Source of the DNA: Bacteroidales bacterium
GTDB lineage: Bacteria; Bacteroidota; Bacteroidia; Bacteroidales; VadinHA17
DNA length: 64,000 nucleotides
Assembly: GCA_011620595.1 (NCBI GenBank)
Contig: WOYX01000034.1
Location: 20,056 to 84,055 of the forward strand
Reading direction: 5' to 3'
Made by a program: the position numbers and the translations under genes. Below the pieces are notes generated by a model that searched no databases, was not told the origin of the DNA, and worked only from the letters and a program-made list of their open reading frames with translations. Each line of letters opens with the position of its first letter. The first letter of the stretch is position 1. This document shows, in pieces, positions 9,879-19,733 of the stretch.

Positions 9879-10268
9879 ATGCTATATCGCATTATAAAAC
9901 AATATTATAAGAGCATTATCATTGGGTTGCTGATCACCTGGCTCAGTCTCTCCGGTAGCAAAACGATGGTTCCCGGACGAATGCTTGATATACCATATAT
10001 TGATAAGATAGGCCACTTTGCGATGTATGCCTTTTTTTCGGCCATTTTGCTTCTGGACTCATGCAGATGGCAGCTCAACCGCAGTTTCATATACCCCCTC
10101 ATCCTCATTCCGCTTCTCTTCGGAGCAATTATGGAGATCATGCAGATGACCCTGACCACATCGCGCAAGGCTGAGACTTTTGACCTGCTGGCCAATGTCG
10201 GGGGTGTGCTTACCGGTCTTTTGGCAGCCTATCTGACGAGAATGGTGCTGGCAAGATTCAGAGCCTGA
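9879..10268 (+). CDS. VanZ family membrane protein
   Basis: MLYRIIKQYYKSIIIGLLITWLSLSGSKT...DKIGHFAMYAFFSAILL. The track ORF starts at TTG 9849; ATG 9879 is more likely. Confidence 0.8.
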   Translation: MLYRIIKQYYKSIIIGLLITWLSLSGSKTMVPGRMLDIPYIDKIGHFAMYAFFSAILLLDSCRWQLNRSFIYPLILIPLLFGAIMEIMQMTLTTSRKAETFDLLANVGGVLTGLLAAYLTRMVLARFRA

Positions 10269-10698
10269 TCAAAGGATATTTTTTCAGTTGTGCTGCACAG
10301 GCTTCTATGCTCTTTGAGCTGAAAAACCTTTCCAGGCGTACCTTCTCTTTCCTGAGGTCATTGTGCAGAATACATACTCCCCTGTCAGGCTCATCAAAGT
10401 TGCATTTCTCCCCTGTTATGTAACAGCTGTCAAAGAAATCCCTTCCGTCAATAGCATCTATTATATCCATCAGGGTAAGATCAGAGGCCGGAACCATCAG
10501 ATAAAATCCGCCGTGTGGACCTTTCGATGAATGAAGTATCTTTTTCTTTGAAAGTATCTGAAGGATCTTGGCGAGATAGGGCTGCGGGATATTCAGCTTT
10601 TCAGCTATCTCCCTGAGTCCGGTATTATACTTCTGTTCGGGTTTTGACGCAATGAAAATCACCGCCCTGATGCCGTATTTGCATGTTGCTGATAACAT
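10258..10698 (-). CDS. Rrf2 family transcriptional regulator
   Basis: 146 aa; MLSATCKYGIRAVIFIA...LREIAEKLNIPQPYLAKILQILSKKKILHSSKGPHGGF; Cys cluster CYITGEKCNFDEPDRGVC. Confidence 0.9.
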   Translation of the reverse strand: MLSATCKYGIRAVIFIASKPEQKYNTGLREIAEKLNIPQPYLAKILQILSKKKILHSSKGPHGGFYLMVPASDLTLMDIIDAIDGRDFFDSCYITGEKCNFDEPDRGVCILHNDLRKEKVRLERFFSSKSIEACAAQLKKYPLIRL

Positions 10699-11139
10699 CT
10701 AGCGGTCTCTTATCGGTATCTTGTCAATCCTTCTCCTGTGCCGGCCTTCCTCAAAATCAGTTGTCAGAAAAGCCTTCAAGATCACTATCGCCTCAGCCTC
10801 CTTCAGGAACCGCCCGGGCAGTGAACATACGTTGGCATCATTGTGTGCCCTTGCAAGCTTGCTGATTTCCTCGCACCAGCAGACCGCCGATCTTATTTTC
10901 TGATGCTTGTTGGTAGTCATGTTTATGCCGTTGCCCGAACCACATATTGTAATACCGAACCTGAAGTCGCCCTTCTCCACTGCCTCTGCCAGCGGATGAC
11001 CAAAATCGGGATAATCAACGCTGTCTTCAGAAAAACAGCCTATATCCTTTACTTCATACCTGTTTGAAATAAGCCACAAGACGAGCTTCTCCTTAAGCCT
11101 GAAACCGGCATGATCTGAGGCAATTATGATTTTTTCCAA
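10699..11139 (-). CDS. rpiB: Ribose 5-phosphate isomerase B
   Basis: 146 aa; MEKIIIASDHAGFRLKEKL...FGITICGSGNGINMTTNKHQKIRSAVC. Confidence 0.95.
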   Translation of the reverse strand: MEKIIIASDHAGFRLKEKLVLWLISNRYEVKDIGCFSEDSVDYPDFGHPLAEAVEKGDFRFGITICGSGNGINMTTNKHQKIRSAVCWCEEISKLARAHNDANVCSLPGRFLKEAEAIVILKAFLTTDFEEGRHRRRIDKIPIRDR

Positions 11140-11210
11140 AACGCCCTTATATTTTTATACAAATATAGTCCTGTAATCAATACCAGAAAAAAAAACATAA
11201 CCGCTTTAAT

Positions 11211-11476
11211 ATGTTAATAACATGTAACCACCGATTTAATTTTTTGTTCATTTTTTTCATTGACCCGGCAAGTTTCCTCCATATGTATTTTTTTTCTTTT
11301 TACAAAAACATTTTCTTATTCCGGCGGAGTTATATTTCAACCTCCGGTCAACAGCATGAGAGCGATCTTTTGTTAACTTTCACTGTCAACAAAATCGTCG
11401 TAACAACTGTTAATTGGAAGGCTAAATGTCTATCTTTCAAATAAGGTATGTTTTTTGATGTGTTAACAAGCTGTTA
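11211..11476. promoter_or_regulatory. Intergenic cluster of TAACA/TGTTA inverted half-sites between rpiB and nadA
   Basis: ATGTTA-A-TAACAT (11211-11223); TTTTGTTAAC-7nt-GTCAACAAAA (11368-11394, 9/10 arms); TAACA-AC-TGTTA (11401-11412); TGTTAACA (11461-11468) overlapping TAACA-AGC-TGTTA (11464-11476). Confidence 0.4.
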
Positions 11477-11586
11477 TTAATCTTTTAACCGCCATTTTTA
11501 CAAAAAGAATCGTAAAATTGTTTGAACAGAATTAACAGCATATAATAACCATCATCTATAAAATTTTTTAAAAAATAATATAAAAT

Positions 11587-12534
11587 ATGATTGTTGATAA
11601 AGATATCGCAGGCAGGATTGAAGAGCTCAAAAAGGAGAAAAATGCTGTAATACTGGCACATTACTATCAGACGTCTGACATTCAGGATATCGCCGATTTC
11701 ATCGGAGACAGCCTGGCGCTTTCACAGAAGGCAGCAGAGACTGACGCTGATATGATAGTCTTTGCAGGAGTAAAGTTCATGGCTGAGACTGCAAAGATAC
11801 TTTCTCCGGAGAAGAAAGTCATTATACCGGATATGATGGCAGGATGCTCATTGGCAGACTCATGCAAGAGGGAGGATTTTGAAAAGTTCATCAGGGAAAA
11901 TCCCGGAAGAACGGTAATTACCTATGTTAACACCACAGCTGACATAAAGGCCGTAAGTGATATTGCATGCACCTCTTCAAATGCCAGGCAGATAATAGAA
12001 TCCCTGCCTGAAGATGAGAAGATAATATTCGGGCCGGACCGAAACCTGGGTAACTATATAAAGAGTCTGACGGGAAGGGATATACTTGTGTGGGACGGTG
12101 CCTGTCATGTCCACGAGCAGTTTTCACTGGAGGCCATCGTGAAACTGAAACGGGAAAAAGGTGATGCAAAAATAATTGCTCATCCTGAATGTGAGTTGCC
12201 GGTAAGGCTTGTGGCAGATTACATAGGTTCAACATCCGGACTTCTCTCTTTTATAAAGAAAGATCCCGGAAAAACTTTTATTGTTGCCACGGAACCGGGC
12301 ATCATCTATCAGATGAGGAAAGCAAGGCCGGAGAAGAATTTTATACCGGCACCGCCGAAAGATTCAACCTGCGGGTGCAGTGAATGCAATTTCATGAAGC
12401 TTATTACTCTTGAAAAGATATATAAATCGCTTAAATTTGAGGAGCCGGAAATAATTGTTGACCCGTTGATAGCAAAACAGGCCGTAGTACCAATCAAGAG
12501 AATGCTTGAGATATCGGCGAAACTTGGCTTATAA
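11587..12534 (+). CDS. nadA: Quinolinate synthase NadA
   Basis: 315 aa; NAVILAHYYQTSDIQDIADFIGDSLALSQKA...GCSLADSC...STCGCSECNFMKLITLEKIY. Confidence 0.96.
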   Translation: MIVDKDIAGRIEELKKEKNAVILAHYYQTSDIQDIADFIGDSLALSQKAAETDADMIVFAGVKFMAETAKILSPEKKVIIPDMMAGCSLADSCKREDFEKFIRENPGRTVITYVNTTADIKAVSDIACTSSNARQIIESLPEDEKIIFGPDRNLGNYIKSLTGRDILVWDGACHVHEQFSLEAIVKLKREKGDAKIIAHPECELPVRLVADYIGSTSGLLSFIKKDPGKTFIVATEPGIIYQMRKARPEKNFIPAPPKDSTCGCSECNFMKLITLEKIYKSLKFEEPEIIVDPLIAKQAVVPIKRMLEISAKLGL

Positions 12535-12535
12535 G

Positions 12536-14086
12536 ATGAAGAAACTTTTTCTGATCATGCTGGTTTTTATTCCTTTTGCCATGTCTGCTCAGCAAAACAG
12601 GGAGCTTAATGATGGCTATCATCAGTTTACTTATCCTAACGGAAATATCTCAAGCGAAGGTTTTATAAGGAACGGCAAGCCTGACGGATACTGGAAAGGT
12701 TATTATGTCACAGGAGTTCTTAAGTCCGAAGGCAAAAGAACCAGTTTTCTCCTTGACAGCATCTGGATCTTCTATGATCAGGCAGGAGACACGACGGAAA
12801 AGATCAGTTACCTGCTGGGAAAGAGAAACGGATATTACCTCAGGTATAAAAAAGACCCGGTACACGGACTTTACGTACACACTTCAGAACTGTATGCCGG
12901 CGACAAAAAGGAGGGTGTGGCACGAATTTTCTATCCTGACGGGAAGATAAGACAGACCATACCGTATGTCAATGGAAAGAAAGACGGGCTGTCACGTGAG
13001 TATGACAGAGATGGTAAAATAATAACCCTGCTGGAATACAACAACGACTTTCTTATCAGCAGGGAGAGAATAAACCAGACTGACGCAGCCGGACTAAAAC
13101 AGGGTGAATGGCTGGAATTCTATCCTGGCGGCGCAATAAAAACGGAGAGAAATTACCGTAACGACCTGCTTCACGGCTATTACAAGGAATATGACGAAAG
13201 GGGAAGGCTGCTGGTCACACTGCTGTATGACAACGGCAAGGTCACCGGTAGTGAGATTGACAACAGTGCAGAGATTAATATAGAGAACCGTTATGACGAA
13301 TCGGGAAAGCTGATCTATTCAGGTCCGTTCAAGGAGGGTATACCGGTGGGGATACACCGCGAGTACAACAGCGACGGAACAGTCAGGATTGCAAAAATCT
13401 ACAATGATAACGGCGTCCTGATATCTGAAGGAATCGTTGACGATGAGGGAAACAGGAATGGTCCGTGGAAGGATTTTTACCCTGACGGAACATTGATGGC
13501 GGAGGGGGCATATGTCAACAGCAGGCGCAGCGGAGCATGGAAATTCTATAATGCATCCGGAAGGCTTGAGCAGGCAGGATATTACAATAACGGCCGCATT
13601 GACGGAACATGGCGCTGGTATTATCCGGAGGGAGAGCTGCTGAGGGAGGAGGATTACTACCAGGGCAGAAGGGACGGTCAGTATACGGAGTATACACGCA
13701 CCGGCGGGATAATAGCACAGGGAGCTTACGCTGACGGTGAGAGAAACGGGAAATGGATATTCAAAACAGGAGACAATACAGAAGAAGGAAACTATCTTCT
13801 TGGGCTTCGCGACGGTGAATGGAAGGCATATTATCCGAATGAAAAACTCAGATTTCGCGGAGAATACAGGCAGGGTAACCCCGTTGGCCACCATACAGTC
13901 TGGTATGAAAGCGGAAGGATCAGGGAGGACCGCTATTACAGGAACGGCCTAAGAACACGCACATGGAAGAAATACAGTGAGGAGGGCGATGTCATTCTCT
14001 CGGTCACCTACCGTGATGATGTGGAGACAAGCATCAACGGCGTGGCTGTCAATCTGCCCGAGAGCAGCGTCAGACGCATTAAATAG
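12536..14086 (+). CDS. Secreted MORN/YwqK-type repeat protein
   Basis: Signal peptide MKKLFLIMLVFIPFAMSAQ followed by many ~20-25 aa repeats (YPNGNISSEGFIRNGKPDGYWKGYY...). ATG at 12536 follows the nadA stop; the track start at 12506 overlaps nadA. Confidence 0.85.
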   Translation: MKKLFLIMLVFIPFAMSAQQNRELNDGYHQFTYPNGNISSEGFIRNGKPDGYWKGYYVTGVLKSEGKRTSFLLDSIWIFYDQAGDTTEKISYLLGKRNGYYLRYKKDPVHGLYVHTSELYAGDKKEGVARIFYPDGKIRQTIPYVNGKKDGLSREYDRDGKIITLLEYNNDFLISRERINQTDAAGLKQGEWLEFYPGGAIKTERNYRNDLLHGYYKEYDERGRLLVTLLYDNGKVTGSEIDNSAEINIENRYDESGKLIYSGPFKEGIPVGIHREYNSDGTVRIAKIYNDNGVLISEGIVDDEGNRNGPWKDFYPDGTLMAEGAYVNSRRSGAWKFYNASGRLEQAGYYNNGRIDGTWRWYYPEGELLREEDYYQGRRDGQYTEYTRTGGIIAQGAYADGERNGKWIFKTGDNTEEGNYLLGLRDGEWKAYYPNEKLRFRGEYRQGNPVGHHTVWYESGRIREDRYYRNGLRTRTWKKYSEEGDVILSVTYRDDVETSINGVAVNLPESSVRRIK

Positions 14087-14095
14087 CTTCGGACA

Positions 14096-15115
14096 ATGAG
14101 CGAACAGTTCAACCTGAGAAAAGAGATAACCCTTGCCGGCGATGCGGAACTGGAGAAGCAGCTGCGTCCGCTCAGCTTTGAAGACTTCCGTGGCCAGCAG
14201 CGTATCACGGATAACCTTAATGTTTTTGTCACCGCAGCACTGCAGAGAGGCGAGGCTCTTGACCATGTGCTTCTGCACGGGCCTCCAGGACTGGGAAAAA
14301 CCACCCTGGCCACCATCATCTCCAATGAAATGAAGGTTAAACTGAGAGTTACTTCGGGCCCTGTGCTCGACAAACCGGGAGACCTGGCGGGACTGCTTAC
14401 CAGCCTCGATGAGGGGGATGTTCTGTTCATCGATGAGATACACCGGCTCAGCCCCGTGGTTGAAGAGTACCTATACTCGGCTATGGAGGACTACCAGATT
14501 GATATCATGATCGACAAGGGACCGGGTGCCCGCTCCGTACAGCTGAAGCTCAATCCTTTTACACTCATAGGGGCCACCACCCGCTCTGGTCTGCTCACCA
14601 GCCCGCTCAGAGCCCGGTTCGGCATCAAGTTCCACCTGGAATATTATGATACTCCCATCCTGAAAGGAATAGTGAAGAGATCGGCAGGAATACTAAACAT
14701 AATCATTGATGATATTGCTGCCCTGGAGATAGCCTCACGCAGCAGGGGAACGCCAAGGATAGCCAATTCACTGCTGCGGCGGGTACGTGATTTTGCCCAG
14801 GTGAAGGGTACCGGCGCCATAGACCTGGAGATAACGCGCTACAGCCTCGAGGCCCTGAATATTGACAAGCACGGCCTTGACGAGATGGATAACCGCATAC
14901 TTAAAACCATCATTGAAAAGTTCAGGGGCGGACCGGTGGGGTTGAACAACATTGCCACAGCCGTGGGAGAAGAGAGCGGAACCATTGAGGAGGTTTATGA
15001 GCCTTTTCTTATCAAGGAGGGCTATATAAAGAGAACGCCACGGGGACGGGAAGCTACAGAAACTGCATACAGACATCTGGGACTGGTGCCCGGAAGTGAC
15101 GGAAGTCTATTCTGA
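14096..15115 (+). CDS. ruvB: Holliday junction branch migration DNA helicase RuvB
   Basis: 339 aa; [72 protein letters not shown]. Confidence 0.98.
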   Translation: MSEQFNLRKEITLAGDAELEKQLRPLSFEDFRGQQRITDNLNVFVTAALQRGEALDHVLLHGPPGLGKTTLATIISNEMKVKLRVTSGPVLDKPGDLAGLLTSLDEGDVLFIDEIHRLSPVVEEYLYSAMEDYQIDIMIDKGPGARSVQLKLNPFTLIGATTRSGLLTSPLRARFGIKFHLEYYDTPILKGIVKRSAGILNIIIDDIAALEIASRSRGTPRIANSLLRRVRDFAQVKGTGAIDLEITRYSLEALNIDKHGLDEMDNRILKTIIEKFRGGPVGLNNIATAVGEESGTIEEVYEPFLIKEGYIKRTPRGREATETAYRHLGLVPGSDGSLF

Positions 15116-15173
15116 GACAGCAGAGCCGGGAAGAGAGGTTAACACACTTATCAGGAGTGCGGGGCCCGGGAAA

Positions 15174-15875
15174 CTAAGAACTCACCTTTTCAAGACCCTT
15201 GAGGTCAATGATCTTTATTTTTCTGCCGCTGAGCTCTATAAGCCTGTCGCTCTTGAATTCAGAAAGAAGGCGTATTACCGATTCTGTGGCAGTGCCAACG
15301 ATGTTGGCCAGCTCTTCACGTGTAAGAGATATGCGGAGGAATTTCTGCTCGTCAAGACCGAAATCGCCCACGAGCTTCATCAGTACCTCTGCAACCCTCT
15401 CACGCACAGTCTTCTGGGCTATGTCGGTAATATAGGAGTTGGCCTCGGCCAGTTCATGGCAGGTGAGCTTGACCACCTCGAAGGCGAAGGCAGGATTCGT
15501 TTTCACAAACTGTATCAGCAGTTCCGAGGGTATGAAGCAGACCTGACTGTCTTCGATTACCTTGGCCGAGGTGCACGCCGGTTCGTTGCTCAACACTGAC
15601 CGGTAGGCAATAATTTCGCCGCGACGGGCAAAACGGATTATCTGTTCCTTGCCGTCAACGCCGGTCTTGAAAACCTTGATAATACCTGAGTTGATGCAGA
15701 AGAAACCGCTTATCCGGTTGCCCTCGTGATACAGTATGTCACCCCTTTTGTAGCGCCTGAAATCCTTCTCAAAATTCAGTCTGTCAGTCTCATCACGGGT
15801 CAGAAAACGAAAGACGGAGTTTGTTTCAAACGCGCATTTTTCACATAAAGCCATAGATAAGTCATGCTGTTTCAT
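15174..15875 (-). CDS. Crp/Fnr family transcriptional regulator
   Basis: 233 aa; cNMP-binding-like fold, C-terminal HTH (LTREELANIVGTATESVIRLLSEFKSDRLIEL). Confidence 0.92.
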   Translation of the reverse strand: MKQHDLSMALCEKCAFETNSVFRFLTRDETDRLNFEKDFRRYKRGDILYHEGNRISGFFCINSGIIKVFKTGVDGKEQIIRFARRGEIIAYRSVLSNEPACTSAKVIEDSQVCFIPSELLIQFVKTNPAFAFEVVKLTCHELAEANSYITDIAQKTVRERVAEVLMKLVGDFGLDEQKFLRISLTREELANIVGTATESVIRLLSEFKSDRLIELSGRKIKIIDLKGLEKVSS

Positions 15876-15921
15876 AACTCAGGAGGTTAAGATGACAAAG
15901 GTGAGTATTAATTAATGAAAA

Positions 15922-16977
15922 TCATAGAATTTCAGAACGGAACTGATTAAGAAACCGTATATCGTTTTCAAAGTAGAGACGAAGATCATTGACGCCGTAT
16001 TTGAGCATGGCGGCGCGTTCAATTCCCATACCGAAAGCATATCCGGAATATTTGACGGAGTCAATGCCGCATGCTTCGAGAACATTGGGATCAACCATAC
16101 CGCAGCCCAGCAGCTCGAGCCATCCTGTACCCTTGCACACCCCGCATCCCTTTCCTCCGCACAGATTGCAGTTTATATCCATCTCTGCCGAAGGTTCGGT
16201 GAAGGGAAAAAATGAGGGTCGGAGCCTTATTCGCACATCCTTGCCGAAGAGTTCCACGGCAAAGTAGAGAAGTGTCTGCCTGAGATCGGCAAAAGAGACG
16301 TTCTCGGCTACATAGAGACCCTCAACCTGGTGGAAGATGCAGTGGGCACGCGCTGAGATAGCCTCATTACGAAAGACCCTGCCCGGAGAGATGGTCCTGA
16401 TGGGAGGCTGCTCTCTCTCCATCACGCGTACCTGTACAGAGGAGGTGTGCGTGCGCAGCAGCACATCATCGGGATGAGACTCCACACCTGAACTCTTCCT
16501 GATAAAGAAGGTATCCTGCATATCGCGCGCCGGATGATCGCTGGCAAAATTGAGCATGGTGAAGACATGATTGTCATCCTCTATCTCCGGCCCCTCGGAA
16601 ACAGTGAATCCTATACGGCTGAAGATGTCAATTATGTGGTTGCGGACAATGGATATGGGATGGCGTGTGCCCGCATTGAATGGCCAGGCAGGGCGGGTAA
16701 GGTCAGTTTCTGAAGTGACAGTCTCGGCAACAGAGATACGCTCTTTGTGTTCATGGTACTTGTCCGTCGCCAGCTGCTTCAGCTCATTCAGAAGCCTCCC
16801 TGTCTCCCTCTTCTCTTCAGGAGGCACATTTCTGAATCCCTCAAAAAGCAAAGAAATACTTCCCTTCTTGCTGAGGTAGGCTATCCTGAACTGCTCAAGC
16901 AGATCAGCATCCGTGATCTGAAAATCCTCAATCTCTCTTTTTAATTCTGCAATCCTGCCAATCATCTGCGAAGTCAA
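15922..16977 (-). CDS. pheS: Phenylalanine--tRNA ligase alpha subunit
   Basis: 351 aa; HPISIVRNHIIDIFSRIGFTVSEGPEIEDD, HPARDMQDTFF, RNEAISARAHCIFHQVEGLYV, YAFGMGIERAAMLKYGVNDLRLYFENDIRFL. Confidence 0.97.
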   Translation of the reverse strand: MTSQMIGRIAELKREIEDFQITDADLLEQFRIAYLSKKGSISLLFEGFRNVPPEEKRETGRLLNELKQLATDKYHEHKERISVAETVTSETDLTRPAWPFNAGTRHPISIVRNHIIDIFSRIGFTVSEGPEIEDDNHVFTMLNFASDHPARDMQDTFFIRKSSGVESHPDDVLLRTHTSSVQVRVMEREQPPIRTISPGRVFRNEAISARAHCIFHQVEGLYVAENVSFADLRQTLLYFAVELFGKDVRIRLRPSFFPFTEPSAEMDINCNLCGGKGCGVCKGTGWLELLGCGMVDPNVLEACGIDSVKYSGYAFGMGIERAAMLKYGVNDLRLYFENDIRFLNQFRSEIL

Positions 16978-16979
16978 TC

Positions 16980-17777
16980 TTATTTAATTATTCTCACCTT
17001 TATTATCCTGATATCATTTACGGGCCTGTCATTCATGTCGGTAGCCGTGGAGGCAATTGCATCAACCACTTCCATTCCTTTCAGAACCTCGCCGAAGACG
17101 GTATAGGCACCGTCAAGGAAAGGTGTTCCGCCTACGGTTTTATAAGCGTTGATGTGATCTTCCGGCATGGCATAGGGGCCTTCAGCCTCCATCGCCTCAT
17201 AGGCTCTGACAATGGCATTCTGCTGAATGATATCCTCAGACATGGCGGTATCGGCATGCAGAGCCTCCCGGCGCAAATCACCCAGTGCCTTGTTGTACAG
17301 ATACTGCCGGCGATTGTACTCGATACGCTGGATGATATTGGCCAGCTCCCCATCGTTGTAAACCTTTCCCTGGACAATGTAGAACTGTGTTCCGGATGAA
17401 TTGCGTTCAGGATTCACATCATCGCCCATACGGGCTGCAGCCACGGCTCCTCTTTTGTGAAAGAGAGAGTCGTTGATCTCCGCCGGTATGGTGTAATCAT
17501 CATTCAGAATGGCCGTATCCTGTTTTGTTGAACCGTCACCGGTCTGTATCATGAATTCTTTGATAACCCTGTGGAATGAGACACCGTCATAGAAGCCGCT
17601 CTCGACAAGCTTTATGAAGTTGTCACGGTGCATGGGTGTAAGGTCAGACAGGGAGATAAGTATATCTCCCTCGGTAGTTTTTATCTCGGCGCGTACGCCG
17701 GAGCCGCTGCCTGATGTGCAGCCGGCCAGCAACACTACTGCTGCAAGCGGTAACAAGATGCGTAAGGAACTCCTCAT
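16980..17777 (-). CDS. Cyclophilin-type peptidylprolyl isomerase, lipoprotein
   Basis: Likely ATG at 17777 (MRSSLRILLPLAAVVLLAGCTSG lipobox); DGVSFHRVIKEFMIQTGDGS; GTQFYIVQG. The track ORF extends upstream to 17867. Confidence 0.9.
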   Translation of the reverse strand: MRSSLRILLPLAAVVLLAGCTSGSGSGVRAEIKTTEGDILISLSDLTPMHRDNFIKLVESGFYDGVSFHRVIKEFMIQTGDGSTKQDTAILNDDYTIPAEINDSLFHKRGAVAAARMGDDVNPERNSSGTQFYIVQGKVYNDGELANIIQRIEYNRRQYLYNKALGDLRREALHADTAMSEDIIQQNAIVRAYEAMEAEGPYAMPEDHINAYKTVGGTPFLDGAYTVFGEVLKGMEVVDAIASTATDMNDRPVNDIRIIKVRIIK

Positions 17778-17806
17778 TTTCTTATTATTTACGAATGACA
17801 AAGATA

Positions 17807-17814
17807 TATATTTG
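17807..17814 (+). promoter_or_regulatory. Candidate Bacteroidetes -7 promoter element (TATATTTG)
   Basis: TAnnTTTG match between divergent PPIase and flippase genes, 16 nt upstream of the ATG at 17830. Confidence 0.45.
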
Positions 17815-17829
17815 CAGTAAGAGTTAAGC

Positions 17830-19302
17830 ATGAACGATATACGCAAGCTTGCAGGGCAGACTGTCATTTACGGTTTCGGTACCGTTGTGCCGCGATTTTT
17901 GAACTATGCTCTGCTGACGCCCTTCTATACCTATATTCTCGGCAGGGAACAGTACGGTGTCGTTACGGAGCTGTATGCATGGATGGTACTGGCCCTCGTC
18001 ATCCTTACCTACGGGATGGAGACAACATATTTCAGGTTCGCAGGTAAAAAGGCACCGGCAGAGACGGTCTACAGTACAGCGCTGATGAGTCTCTTTTTCA
18101 CCTCTGCATTTTTCATTATGGCAGTGAGCCTGTTCATCACTCCCGTATCAGGGTTTCTGGGTTACTCTGAACATCCGGAATACATACGGATGTTTGCATG
18201 GATAGTGGCTATTGACGCCTTCTCGGCAATACCGTTCGCATGGCTGCGCAATAACAACAGGGCCAGGACCTTCAGTATACTGAAGATCATAAATGTGGCA
18301 GTGACCGTTGTCACTGTCTTCTTCTTCCTCAAGACGGCACCGGCCATGGCCGAACGGGGTAATGAGCTGATTTTTAAAATATATAATCCGGAAATGCAGG
18401 TAGGATACGTCTTCGTAGCCAACCTTGCCGGATCAGCAGTGACACTGCTACTACTGCTACCTTATGTGGTCAGGATACGGCCTGCCTTTGACCGGAAGTT
18501 GTTCAGGAAAATGCTGTCATACAGCTGGCCTCTTCTCGTTGGAGGTATGGCAGGGTCACTGAATGAGGTGCTTGACAAGATTTTGCTGCGGAGATTGATA
18601 GGAGGCGCCGAAGGTCTTGCCACGGTAGGTCTCTACGGTGCCGGTTACAAGGTGGGTGTGCTTATGTCCCTGTTCATACAGATGTACCGATTTGCTGCGG
18701 AGCCATTCTTCTTTGAAAAGGCCGGAAGCAAAGAAGCAAAGGAGACATACGCGGTAACAATGAAATATTTTGTGATCACGGCCCTGATACTGTTCCTGGT
18801 AATAAACCTCTATATTGAAGCAATCCAGATAATAATCGGTCCCCTCTTCAGGGAATCGCTGGTGGTGGTTCCCATAGTAAGCATGGGGTACCTCCTGCTG
18901 GGCATATTCATAAACCAGAGCATCTGGTACAAGGTAGATGACAGAACCATTTACGGTGCGTGGATAACGCTGGTGGGAGCCGCAGTGACAATACTCGTAA
19001 ACCTGCTGTTCGTGCCCCGGTTCGGCTATATAGCCGCTGCATGGGCACACGTGGCATGTTACCTCTCCATGGTGGCAGTGTCATATGTAGTCGGCATGAA
19101 ATACTATCCCATTAAATACGAGACATGGAAATTAGTACTCTATATTTTAGTGGCTGTTGCGTTACTGACATTGTCAAGGCTGCTGGCACCGGAGAACAAA
19201 ATTACCGGCATCGTTTTTGACACTATGCTCCTTTTGATTTTCTTTGCCATGGCAGAATTTAAGGATAGGTACTTTTCGTTGTTGTTTAAAAGAGATAGAT
19301 GA
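17830..19302 (+). CDS. Polysaccharide/lipopolysaccharide flippase (MATE-like)
   Basis: 490 aa polytopic membrane protein; [31 protein letters not shown] typical of Bacteroidetes polysaccharide biosynthesis flippases. Confidence 0.9.
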   Translation: MNDIRKLAGQTVIYGFGTVVPRFLNYALLTPFYTYILGREQYGVVTELYAWMVLALVILTYGMETTYFRFAGKKAPAETVYSTALMSLFFTSAFFIMAVSLFITPVSGFLGYSEHPEYIRMFAWIVAIDAFSAIPFAWLRNNNRARTFSILKIINVAVTVVTVFFFLKTAPAMAERGNELIFKIYNPEMQVGYVFVANLAGSAVTLLLLLPYVVRIRPAFDRKLFRKMLSYSWPLLVGGMAGSLNEVLDKILLRRLIGGAEGLATVGLYGAGYKVGVLMSLFIQMYRFAAEPFFFEKAGSKEAKETYAVTMKYFVITALILFLVINLYIEAIQIIIGPLFRESLVVVPIVSMGYLLLGIFINQSIWYKVDDRTIYGAWITLVGAAVTILVNLLFVPRFGYIAAAWAHVACYLSMVAVSYVVGMKYYPIKYETWKLVLYILVAVALLTLSRLLAPENKITGIVFDTMLLLIFFAMAEFKDRYFSLLFKRDR

Positions 19303-19733
19303 AAATAAGAATAGTAAACCGGACACAGCACCCCCTGCCATCATACAAGACGGCATTGTCTGCAGGAATGGACCTGATGGCTGATATCAGAGAACCGGTA
19401 ACCCTGAAACCCATGGAAAGAAAACTTGTGGCGACAGGCCTGTCTATTGAGCTGCCGGAAGGTTATGAGGCCCAGGTAAGGCCTAGAAGCGGCCTGGCAA
19501 TCAAAAACGGAATCACGGTACTTAACTCACCGGGAACAATTGACGCCGATTACAGGGGAGAGATATGCGTGATACTGATAAACCTATCTGACAGCGATTA
19601 TACGGTGCATGACGGCGACAGGATCGCCCAAATGATCATTGCCCGCCATGAGAAGGCAGAGATGATAGAGACAGAGGAGATAAGCATAACGGAGAGAGGA
19701 GCAGGAGGATTCGGACACTCGGGCATAAGATGA
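19299..19733 (+). CDS. dut: dUTP diphosphatase
   Basis: 144 aa; [56 protein letters not shown] overlap with the upstream gene. Confidence 0.97.
   Translation: MKIRIVNRTQHPLPSYKTALSAGMDLMADIREPVTLKPMERKLVATGLSIELPEGYEAQVRPRSGLAIKNGITVLNSPGTIDADYRGEICVILINLSDSDYTVHDGDRIAQMIIARHEKAEMIETEEISITERGAGGFGHSGIR

Noticed and set aside
11140-11586. Possible oriC in the AT-rich rpiB-nadA gap
   Set aside because: No TTATCCACA-like DnaA boxes seen; recurring motif is TAACA/TGTTA, so kept only as a candidate operator cluster.
13319-13894. 191-aa minus-strand ORF within the MORN-repeat gene
   Set aside because: Antisense to a strongly periodic repeat protein; likely artefact of repeat codon usage.
12506-14086. 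Whether the MORN/YwqK gene is half of a toxin-antitoxin system
   Set aside because: Signal peptide present and neighbours are nadA and ruvB; no toxin-like ORF nearby.
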